NCBI GenBank assembly: GCA_900555515.1
Contig: USLO01000036.1
Location: 1 to 12,378, forward strand
Direction of reading: 5' to 3'
DNA from: an uncultured Collinsella sp.
Lineage (GTDB): Bacteria > Actinomycetota > Coriobacteriia > Coriobacteriales > Coriobacteriaceae
Length of the DNA: 12,378 bases
Under the pieces are notes generated by a model, which was not told the origin of the DNA, searched no databases, and worked only from the letters and a program-made list of their open reading frames with translations. A program made the translations under genes and the position numbers. The first letter of the stretch is position 1. The number at the start of each line of letters is the position of its first letter. Below are positions 7,559 to 12,378 of this stretch, one piece after another.

Positions 7559-8771
7559 AGCATCGAAACCCACCTTCCGCCGCGCCGGAGGGCGTTCCGG
7601 CGCGCCTGCCAAACCTCAACGCAATACCGTCGCGCACTCTAAGTCTGTCGGGCATGCTCGACAGACCAGTCGTCCGGTCGTCGGCTCGCAGCTCGGTAAT
7701 CGTCCGGCCGCAAAAAAGTCCTCGCGTCCCTCGGTGACGTCAAAGCCTGTTATGGGCGCCAAGCCTGCCCGTCCCATGGCAACTCCTAAGCCACCGACGG
7801 GAACTAAAACGCTGCGTCCGGGTCGCACGCTGGGCGCATCGAAACCGCGCTCGCTGACATCGGTGCCGGCTACCGCCAAGAAGCCTTCGAGTAAAAAAGG
7901 CGTCAACCCGTTGTCTTCACTTGGGGCGATGGCAAATAAAACATCAGACGCCGCTTCTGTCGTTACAGGCAAAGGCAAAATCGTGGGCGGCGTTCTGGCC
8001 GTCTTGGCCGTGCTCGTCGTCGTTGCCATCGTGGTGATTAACTCTGGATTGTTTACCGCCACTGATATTCAGATTCAAGGCAGCGAGCATGTGACGAAGC
8101 ACGATGCTATCCAGCTGATCGATTTGCCCGAGGGAACGTCGCTTTTTAACGTCGATCCCGACCAGATTACCGAGGACCTCAAGCAGAACCCGTGGGTCTC
8201 GGGCGTGGATGTTCAGCGTCAGTTCCCGCATACGCTCATCATTACGCCTATGGAGCGCAAGGTCATCGCAATTGCCTATATCAGCTCCGATGACCTAGCC
8301 TGGGCCATCGGGGATGATGACACCTGGATCGCCCCGCTGTCGACGTCGGTCGAAGTGGACGACCAGGGCAACGTCATCACGACAGGGCAGGGCTCAAATA
8401 CCCTGACCGGCATCGATGCCGCACTGGCGCTCGCTAAGCACTATGGCGCGGTGTTGCTGACTGATGTCTCGGCGGATGTCGCTCCAGTTTCCGGCCAGGC
8501 GGTGAGCTCCAAGGCCGTTAAGGCTGGCTTGGATTATGTGCGTGGTTTTTCGAGCGAGTTCTTGGGACAAGTCAAGGATATTTCCACGCCTTCGGTCGAA
8601 GCCATCTCGGCAAACCTCAATAACGGCATTGAGGTGTCGCTGGGCGATTCGAACGATATCGCCAAGAAGGAACGCGTAGTCACCAAGTTGCTTTCGCAGG
8701 TAGAGGGCGTAACGTATATCAATGTGCGCTCTCCGGGCAACTACACATTTAGGAATGCTCCGACCTCGTAG
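7515..8771 (+). CDS. ftsQ: FtsQ/DivIB-type cell division protein
   Basis: Bitopic divisome protein; family members scaffold FtsB/FtsL and help control FtsW-PBP activity. At 418 residues it is long for the family because of its N-terminus. Residues 1-155 form a low-complexity cytoplasmic region rich in Lys, Arg, Pro, Ser and Thr, with 32 Lys/Arg but only two acidic residues (D6, D145). One membrane segment (about 156-175, IVGGVLAVLAVLVVV core) is followed by a POTRA-like domain (about 181-250, containing FTATDIQIQGSEHV, LPEGTSLFNVD and PHTLIITPMERK). The rest (about 250-418) fits the FtsQ beta domain. The ATG at 7515 is supported by AGGGAGG just upstream and gives a 44-nt overlap with murB. 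Position before ftsZ supports the name; similarity is mainly in the POTRA region. Confidence 0.92.
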   Translation: MASSSDRKLNSSASRASKPTFRRAGGRSGAPAKPQRNTVAHSKSVGHARQTSRPVVGSQLGNRPAAKKSSRPSVTSKPVMGAKPARPMATPKPPTGTKTLRPGRTLGASKPRSLTSVPATAKKPSSKKGVNPLSSLGAMANKTSDAASVVTGKGKIVGGVLAVLAVLVVVAIVVINSGLFTATDIQIQGSEHVTKHDAIQLIDLPEGTSLFNVDPDQITEDLKQNPWVSGVDVQRQFPHTLIITPMERKVIAIAYISSDDLAWAIGDDDTWIAPLSTSVEVDDQGNVITTGQGSNTLTGIDAALALAKHYGAVLLTDVSADVAPVSGQAVSSKAVKAGLDYVRGFSSEFLGQVKDISTPSVEAISANLNNGIEVSLGDSNDIAKKERVVTKLLSQVEGVTYINVRSPGNYTFRNAPTS

Positions 8772-8835
8772 CGCTGGTTGATGCTTTGTTGAGGGGCCAT
8801 ACCACGCCGTTTATCTGGTTTGTTTGGTTTTCACG

Positions 8836-8849
8836 GTCAATTATTTGAC
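8836..8849. repeat. Short dyad GTCAA-N4-TTGAC upstream of ftsZ
   Basis: GTCAATTATTTGAC has perfect 5-bp arms around a 4-bp centre, and its right arm forms part of the -35-like TTGACT. The layout resembles an operator overlapping a promoter, but no known factor is implied by the sequence. Confidence 0.4.
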
Positions 8850-8877
8850 TGATACGTTCATAATGTGCAACCATAAT
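8845..8877 (+). promoter_or_regulatory. Candidate ftsZ promoter elements
   Basis: TTGACT (8845-8850) matches the -35 consensus at five of six bases, and CATAAT (8872-8877) matches the -10 consensus at five of six. Their spacing is 21 bp, longer than the usual 16-18, and the other CATAAT (8859-8864) is only 8 bp away. The elements are therefore suggestive, not a confident promoter. Confidence 0.3.
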
Positions 8878-8902
8878 ACGGTTTACCTTTGCATTTACTT
8901 TC

Positions 8903-8914
8903 AACCTGAAGGTT
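8903..8914. repeat. Short dyad AACCT-GA-AGGTT upstream of ftsZ
   Basis: AACCTGAAGGTT has perfect 5-bp arms separated by two bases. A related AACC-N7-GGTT element lies at 8869-8883 over the second CATAAT box. Both could be halves of one recognition pattern or chance. Confidence 0.35.
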
Positions 8915-8921
8915 AATGTGC

Positions 8922-8939
8922 GCAGGGGTCGACCCATGC
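8922..8939. promoter_or_regulatory. 18-bp near-perfect palindrome in the ftsZ leader
   Basis: GCAGGGGTCGACCCATGC is symmetrical except for one base pair (G8925/A8936); its 10-bp core GGGTCGACCC is perfect. It ends 31 nt before the ftsZ ATG. It could be a dimeric repressor site or a leader RNA hairpin. There is no T tract after it, so it is not a terminator. Confidence 0.45.
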
Positions 8940-8959
8940 TATGGCTATAACCTTTGTTC

Positions 8960-8965
8960 GGAGGA
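8960..8965 (+). promoter_or_regulatory. Strong ribosome-binding site of ftsZ
   Basis: GGAGGA lies 5 nt before ATG 8971. It lies inside the in-frame extension that would start at ATG 8941, and so fixes the start at 8971. Confidence 0.85.
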
Positions 8966-8970
8966 CCGAC

Positions 8971-10125
8971 ATGCACGAGACAGAGATCAACAACTACCTT
9001 GCCGTCATTAAGGTGGTCGGCGTCGGCGGCGGCGGTACCAACGCGGTCAATCGAATGATCGAAGAGGGCATCCGCGGCGTCGAGTTTGTTGCCATCAACA
9101 CCGATGCTCAGGCACTCGCGATCTCTGATGCCGATATCAAGGTGCACATCGGCACCGACCTTACCCGCGGCCTGGGCGCCGGCGCCAACCCCGAGGTTGG
9201 CCGCAAGGCTGCCGATGAGTCCCGCGACGACATTGCCGAGGCGCTTGCTGGCGCCGACATGGTGTTCATCACCTGCGGCGAGGGCGGTGGCACTGGTACC
9301 GGCGCTGCTCCTATCGTTGCCGATATCGCGATGAACGAGGTCGGTGCACTGACCGTCGCCGTCGTGACCAAGCCCTTCACCTTCGAGGGCCGCAAGCGCA
9401 AGAAGAGCGCCGAGGAGGGCATTAAGACCCTCTCCGATTGCGTCGACACCATGATTGTCATCCCTAACGATAAGCTGCTCGACATCGCCGAGAAGAAGAC
9501 CACCATGCTCGAGGCCTTTGCGATTGCCGATGGCGTCCTTTCCCAGGGCACCCAGGGCATCACCGACCTCATCACCGTCCCCGGTATCATCAACCTGGAC
9601 TTCGCCGATGTTAAGACCATCATGAAGCAGGCCGGTACCGCCATGATGGGTATCGGTACCTCTTCTGGGGATACCCGTGCCGTCGACGCAGCCCAGCAGG
9701 CCATCTCCAGCCCGCTGCTCGAGAGCTCCATCGATGGTGCCACACGCGTGCTGCTCTCCATCGCCGGTTCCAAGGATCTGGGCATCCAGGAGATCAGCGA
9801 CGCCGCCGACGTTGTCGCCAACGCCGTCGACCCCGAGGCCAACATCATCTTCGGTACCGTTGTCGACGAGTCCCTGGGCGATCAGGTGCGTATCACCGTC
9901 ATCGCTACGGGTTTCTCCGACTCCAACGTCAACCGTCAGGACGAGCTCTTTGCCGCTCAGCAGTCTCAGAGCAAGGCCGCTGCTTCCGCTGAGCCGCAGC
10001 GCACCGCTCCGGCCACCAGCCCGGCTCAGGCCGCTCCGACCCGCAACGTCGGTGGCACCGAGCTTCCTAACTTCGGCAACGATCAGTTCGAGCTTCCCGA
10101 CTTCCTGAAGCGCGGTAGCTTCTAG
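8971..10125 (+). CDS. ftsZ: FtsZ, tubulin-like cell division GTPase
   Basis: Forms the GTP-dependent ring at midcell that recruits the divisome. From ATG 8971 it is 384 residues, normal for FtsZ. The nucleotide-binding domain has VVGVGGGGTNAVNRM (15-29), INTDAQAL (42-49) and the tubulin signature GGGTGTG (105-111) in the context TCGEGGGTGTG; the Glu before it is shared with mycobacterial FtsZ. The T7 loop is INLDFADV (207-214) with catalytic D210/D213. The GTPase core ends near 318 and is followed by a linker of about 50 residues rich in Ala, Gln, Ser and Pro. The C-terminal peptide is ELPDFLKR (374-381), the binding site for partners in the family, preceded by a look-alike ELPNF (364-368). 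There is no ftsA next to it. Codon use is strongly GC-ending, consistent with high expression. A strong terminator follows. Confidence 0.99.
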   Translation: MHETEINNYLAVIKVVGVGGGGTNAVNRMIEEGIRGVEFVAINTDAQALAISDADIKVHIGTDLTRGLGAGANPEVGRKAADESRDDIAEALAGADMVFITCGEGGGTGTGAAPIVADIAMNEVGALTVAVVTKPFTFEGRKRKKSAEEGIKTLSDCVDTMIVIPNDKLLDIAEKKTTMLEAFAIADGVLSQGTQGITDLITVPGIINLDFADVKTIMKQAGTAMMGIGTSSGDTRAVDAAQQAISSPLLESSIDGATRVLLSIAGSKDLGIQEISDAADVVANAVDPEANIIFGTVVDESLGDQVRITVIATGFSDSNVNRQDELFAAQQSQSKAAASAEPQRTAPATSPAQAAPTRNVGGTELPNFGNDQFELPDFLKRGSF

Positions 10126-10147
10126 TTCGTTTTTCTCAACGACTTGC

Positions 10148-10182
10148 AAGGGGTGCGTCCGATTGGGCGCGCCCCTTTTTTT
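10148..10182 (+). terminator. Intrinsic terminator after ftsZ
   Basis: AAGGGGTGCGTCC (10148-10160), loop GATT and GGGCGCGCCCCTT (10165-10177) form a 13-bp stem with two G-U pairs. Seven T residues run from 10176 to 10182. It begins 22 nt after the ftsZ stop and should end the dcw transcript, separating it from pgeF-pst. Confidence 0.94.
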
Positions 10183-10221
10183 GTTGTGTTTCGCCTTTGT
10201 AAACGAAAGCCTCCAATCTCC

Positions 10222-10239
10222 TTACGTTCCCTTTACGTT
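10222..10239. repeat. TTACGTT direct repeat, 11-bp period
   Basis: Two identical 7-mers TTACGTT at 10222-10228 and 10233-10239 are one helical turn apart, upstream of the pgeF leader. The spacing suits cooperative binding of a regulator on one DNA face; chance is possible for so short a repeat. Confidence 0.35.
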
Positions 10240-10278
10240 TGCTCCTTACCGCTGCGGGTATCCTTTTTGATGAAGTGT

Positions 10279-10315
10279 GCAGCCGTATGGCACGGACTGC
10301 TGCGGCGTCGCCGCA
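10279..10315 (+). promoter_or_regulatory. Two tandem hairpins in the pgeF leader
   Basis: Hairpin 1 pairs GCAGCCGT (10279-10286) with ACGG-A-CTGC (10292-10300), eight pairs with one bulged A and a 5-nt loop. Hairpin 2, directly adjacent, is TGCGGCG-T-CGCCGCA (10301-10315), a perfect dyad. No T tract follows; 14 nt separate it from the AGGAGG at 10330. If transcribed, this would be a structured leader that might affect translation or stability. Confidence 0.5.
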
Positions 10316-10329
10316 ATACTTGTGTTATT

Positions 10330-10335
10330 AGGAGG
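10330..10335 (+). promoter_or_regulatory. Ribosome-binding site of pgeF
   Basis: AGGAGG lies 7 nt before ATG 10343, fixing this start over the in-frame GTG at 10277, whose reading would run through the two leader hairpins. Confidence 0.85.
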
Positions 10336-10342
10336 CTTTAGT

Positions 10343-11143
10343 ATGGCAGCACGTGCGGACAAAGTTTCGCGTGTCGACCATGATGGTGTTACGTTGGTGG
10401 AGGGCGCGACATCCGATGTTCGCTTTGCCTTCACCGAGCGCGCCGGTGGTGTTTCCGAAGATGCGTACTCCTCACTCAACTTGGGCTCGCATGTTGGCGA
10501 TGATCCCTTTGCTGTTCAAGAAAATCGTCGTCGCGCGCTCGAGGCTATGGGTGCCGCCGAGTGCGAGCACAACCTGCTCGTTCCCAATCAGGTCCATGGT
10601 GACCATGTCGTTGCGGTGACCTCGAACGGTGCCGATGACCTTGAGGACGTCCGCGAGCAGATTGCTGAGGGCTGCGATGCCATCGTCTGTACGGCGCGTA
10701 ACGTGCCCGTGCTGCTCTGCTTTGCCGACTGCGTCCCCGTGGTGATGGTGGCCCCTGGCGGATTTGCCGTGGTGCACTCCGGTTGGAAGGGCACGATTGC
10801 ACGTATTTCTGCCAAGGCGTGCCAGGCGCTTTGCGATGCTGCCGGCTGCGATGCGAGCGACGTTTCCGCCTATATCGGCCCCCATATCTTGGGTGACGAA
10901 TATGAGGTATCCCAGGAACTCATGGATCGCTTTGCCGCCGAGTTCTCGTGCATCGATGCGAGTACCTCTCGCATGCTCGATCTTTCCGCTGCCATTCGCG
11001 AGGCGCTGGTAGATGTCGGTGTCGACGCGGATAATATCGTGGATACCCAGCTTTCGACCGTGCGTCAGAACGACCGCTTTTATTCCTACCGTAACGAGAA
11101 CGGCACCTGTGGGCGCCATGCTGCGATCGGCGTGATGCTATGA
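10343..11143 (+). CDS. pgeF: PgeF/YfiH family peptidoglycan editing factor (DUF152, multicopper-oxidase-like fold)
   Basis: From ATG 10343 it is 266 residues, typical of the YfiH/PF02578 family. Hallmarks are FTERAGGVSEDAYSSLNLG (30-48), a conserved HVGDDPFAVQENRRR stretch (50-64), NQVHG (82-86), CDAIV (111-115), LLCFADCVPVV (124-134), HSGWKG (145-150), YIGPHI (177-182) and the C-terminal YSYRNENGTCGRHA (247-260). H85, C130 and H145 fit the conserved metal-ligand set. E. coli YfiH prevents incorrect amino acids such as L-Ser entering the stem peptide, and other family members act on purine nucleosides; which activity applies here is not visible. A pgeF homologue just after ftsZ is a common actinobacterial arrangement. 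Here it has its own leader after the ftsZ terminator. Its last four bases overlap the pstS start. Confidence 0.93.
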   Translation: MAARADKVSRVDHDGVTLVEGATSDVRFAFTERAGGVSEDAYSSLNLGSHVGDDPFAVQENRRRALEAMGAAECEHNLLVPNQVHGDHVVAVTSNGADDLEDVREQIAEGCDAIVCTARNVPVLLCFADCVPVVMVAPGGFAVVHSGWKGTIARISAKACQALCDAAGCDASDVSAYIGPHILGDEYEVSQELMDRFAAEFSCIDASTSRMLDLSAAIREALVDVGVDADNIVDTQLSTVRQNDRFYSYRNENGTCGRHAAIGVML

Positions 11144-11976
11144 GAAAGATCGTATCGGTCCTGAGCGCCGCTGTGCTTACGCTTACGCTGTGCGCCTGTT
11201 CTTCGGGGTCTTCTACCTCTTCCATTACCGTGGCCGGCTCCACGACCTGCCTTCCTATCGCCGAGATTGCGGCCGAGGGCTTTAAGGAGGAGACCGGCAT
11301 CGACGTGCTCGTTTCCGGTTTGGGTTCTTCCGCTGGCATCGAGGCCGTCAGCGCCGGCACGGCCGATATCGCCAGCTCCTCCCGTGGACTCAATGCCGAC
11401 GAACAGGATCTGGGCCTGACTCCCATCGTCATTGCCCACGACGGTATTGCGGTCATCGTGAACGACGACAACCCCGTCGATAACCTCTCGACCGAGCAGC
11501 TCCGCGATATCTACGCCGGCAAGATTACCAATTGGAAAGAGGTCGGTGGCGAGGACCTGAGGATTCAGGTTATCAACCGAGATGAGGCGTCCGGCACGCG
11601 TGAGGCCTTTCGTACCATCGTGATGGACGGCACGCCGTTCGATCGCCGCTCGGCCGTTCTTTCGGGCACGGGCCAGGTGCGCGACGTGGTATCTCGTTCG
11701 CGCGGTGCCATTGGCTACATTTCGCTGGGCTTCGTCGATAGCCTCAACGCCAAGACCTCGGTCAAGGCCGTCTCGGTCAATCATGTTGAGGCGTCCGAGA
11801 AGACGGTCGCGAGCGGCGGCTATCCCATCTCACGCGACCTTTACTTCTTTGTGAAGGGTGCGCCTTCGCAGCAGGCGCAGGATTACATCGACTACGTGAC
11901 GTCCGAAAAGATGGACAAGCAGATTCGCGAGGCGGGCTTTATCCCCGTCACCAACGACGAGAAGGGGAGTGAGTAG
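11140..11976 (+). CDS. pstS: PstS, phosphate-binding lipoprotein of the Pst ABC transporter
   Basis: Extracytoplasmic substrate-binding protein that captures inorganic phosphate for the PstC/PstA channel. It is 278 residues. The N-terminus MRKIVSVLSAAVLTLTLCAC is a lipoprotein signal: basic start, hydrophobic core and lipobox LCAC with C20 as the lipidated residue, followed by a Ser/Thr/Gly spacer. The mature part has VAGSTTCLPI (31-40), GSSAGIEAV (62-70), SSSRGL (79-84), AHDGIAVIVN (99-108), LRDIYAGKITNWKEVGG (121-137) and RDEASGTREAF (147-157). The AGSTT, SSAG and SGTR segments match phosphate-contact regions of PstS. The ATG overlaps the pgeF stop as ATGA, with no good ribosome-binding site of its own, so translation is probably coupled to pgeF. 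pstC starts 1 nt after its stop. Confidence 0.95.
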   Translation: MRKIVSVLSAAVLTLTLCACSSGSSTSSITVAGSTTCLPIAEIAAEGFKEETGIDVLVSGLGSSAGIEAVSAGTADIASSSRGLNADEQDLGLTPIVIAHDGIAVIVNDDNPVDNLSTEQLRDIYAGKITNWKEVGGEDLRIQVINRDEASGTREAFRTIVMDGTPFDRRSAVLSGTGQVRDVVSRSRGAIGYISLGFVDSLNAKTSVKAVSVNHVEASEKTVASGGYPISRDLYFFVKGAPSQQAQDYIDYVTSEKMDKQIREAGFIPVTNDEKGSE

Positions 11977-11977
11977 C

Positions 11978-12378
11978 ATGGAAGCACAGGAAAACTCCCA
12001 GACTGAGCAGAATGTTCAGGCGCCCAAGAAGCGCGAGCTGGCGCTCGTATCGCGCAGTACTTATATCAAGGAGAAGGCGCTGAAGTGGATCTTCTTTGCC
12101 TGCGCGTTCTTGGCGGTCGTTACCGTCATCCTGATTTTTGTCTTTACCACGTACTCGGCGCTGCCCGTCTTTACTGACATCGGTCTGGCGGACTTCTTTA
12201 GCTTTACTTGGGCGCCCTCTGAGGGCCACTACGGCATCATGTCGCTGCTTGCCGGCTCAGGTCTGGTGACCGTCGGTGCGCTCGCCATGGGCGTGCCGCT
12301 AGGTGTGGGTACGGCCGTGTATCTGGTCGAGATTGCCAGCAAGCGCGTGCGCAAGCTCATCAGCCCCGCCGTCGACCT
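11978..12378 (+). CDS. pstC: PstC, phosphate ABC transporter permease (partial, runs off right edge)
   Basis: An open frame of 133 complete codons without a stop continues past the window. The start ATG 11978 lies 1 nt after the pstS TAG and 8 nt after AGGGGAG within the end of pstS. A polar N-terminus of about 36 residues is followed by a membrane segment (37-58). A periplasmic stretch with FFSFTWAPSEGHYGI (73-87) comes next, then a second hydrophobic segment (88-112) leading into GVGTAVYLVEIASKRVRKL (109-127). The xFTWxP...YGI pattern and the AVYLxEIA segment are typical of PstC. PstC pairs with PstA to form the membrane channel; pstA and pstB are expected beyond the window. Confidence 0.93.
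   Translation, partial: MEAQENSQTEQNVQAPKKRELALVSRSTYIKEKALKWIFFACAFLAVVTVILIFVFTTYSALPVFTDIGLADFFSFTWAPSEGHYGIMSLLAGSGLVTVGALAMGVPLGVGTAVYLVEIASKRVRKLISPAVD

Larger units (their letters stand above)
8772..8970 (+). promoter_or_regulatory. ftsQ-ftsZ intergenic regulatory region
   Basis: This 199-bp gap is the only long non-coding stretch inside the division genes and is more AT-rich than its surroundings. It holds T-rich TGGTTTGTTTGGTTTT (8818-8833 area), several short dyads, two CATAAT boxes (8859-8864 and 8872-8877) and the ftsZ ribosome-binding site. I see no intrinsic terminator after ftsQ, so ftsZ may be expressed both by read-through and from a local promoter. I found no open frame with gene character here. 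Confidence 0.7.
10183..10342 (+). promoter_or_regulatory. pgeF upstream and leader region
   Basis: Because a strong terminator lies just before it, this 160-bp stretch probably carries the promoter for pgeF-pstS-pstC. I see a possible -10 TATCCT at 10259-10264 but no good -35 at the right distance. TTACGTT occurs twice (10222-10228 and 10233-10239), 11 bp apart. Two tandem hairpins (10279-10315) and a strong ribosome-binding site complete the leader. I found no recognisable Pho box and no known riboswitch class. Confidence 0.5.

Noticed and set aside
8922..8939. The palindrome before ftsZ as an intrinsic terminator for ftsQ
   Set aside because: There is no T tract after it, and it lies just before the ftsZ ribosome-binding site.
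8941..8970. Upstream ATG extension of FtsZ by ten residues
   Set aside because: The consensus GGAGGA at 8960-8965 lies inside it and points to ATG 8971; FtsZ proteins normally begin close to the residues seen there.
8749..10149. Long open frame on the minus strand opposite ftsZ (about 466 codons)
   Set aside because: Its protein is low-complexity, with many Asp, Gly, Val and Leu, and mirrors the GC-ending codons of ftsZ. FtsZ on the + strand is unquestionable, so this is a shadow.
10279..10315. The pgeF leader hairpins as a known riboswitch or as a second terminator
   Set aside because: I recognise no conserved riboswitch core, and no T tract follows either stem.
10277..10342. Upstream GTG extension of PgeF by 22 residues
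   Set aside because: The extension would translate the two leader hairpins and the AGGAGG site that serves ATG 10343; its residues do not resemble the family N-terminus.
1..12378. A hidden defence, mobile or biosynthetic system in the window
   Set aside because: Every stretch over 250 bp is covered by a recognisable housekeeping gene; no transposase, integrase, repeat array, toxin-antitoxin pair or composition break was seen.

Overview
The window is a bacterial division and cell wall (dcw) cluster that runs into a phosphate-transport operon, with every gene on the + strand. The DNA is GC-rich with GC-ending codons. The gene set is murF-mraY-murD-ftsW-murG-murC-murB-ftsQ-ftsZ-pgeF. There is no ftsA or ddl between ftsQ and ftsZ, FtsZ has an Actinobacteria-like P-loop context (CGEGGGTGTG), and FtsW and FtsQ carry long polar cytoplasmic tails. 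Together these point to an actinobacterium. Overall protein character suggests the Coriobacteriia (a Collinsella-like gut organism), but that genus guess is inference from memory, not from a search.

Layout. Positions 1-51 are the last 16 codons of murF. Then follow mraY (55-1074), murD (1084-2490), ftsW (start near 2500, end 4020) and murG (4010-5125). These genes are packed with gaps of a few bases or short overlaps and are probably one transcript. A 97-bp gap precedes murC (5223-6641), murB (6647-7558) and ftsQ/divIB (7515-8771, overlapping murB by 44 nt). A 199-bp AT-richer, dyad-rich regulatory stretch precedes ftsZ (8971-10125), which ends at a strong intrinsic terminator (10148-10182). 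After a 160-bp leader with two tandem hairpins comes pgeF (10343-11143). Its stop overlaps the start of pstS (11140-11976) by ATGA. pstS is followed one base later by pstC, which runs off the right edge.

How the genes work together. MurB makes UDP-MurNAc; MurC, MurD and MurF add amino acids to form the UDP-MurNAc-pentapeptide; MraY and MurG build lipid I and lipid II at the membrane. FtsW polymerises lipid II at the septum, FtsQ scaffolds the divisome and FtsZ forms the ring. PgeF is a quality-control enzyme linked to peptidoglycan precursor fidelity. PstS and PstC are the binding protein and first permease of the high-affinity phosphate ABC importer, functionally unrelated to division but apparently co-translated with pgeF.

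All genes look intact. I found no mobile element, tRNA, rRNA, CRISPR array or evidently new system. The points most worth checking are the dyad-rich ftsZ upstream region, a duplicated C-terminal peptide motif in FtsZ, the tails of FtsW and FtsQ in a cluster without ftsA, the hairpin leader of pgeF, and the pgeF-pstS junction.
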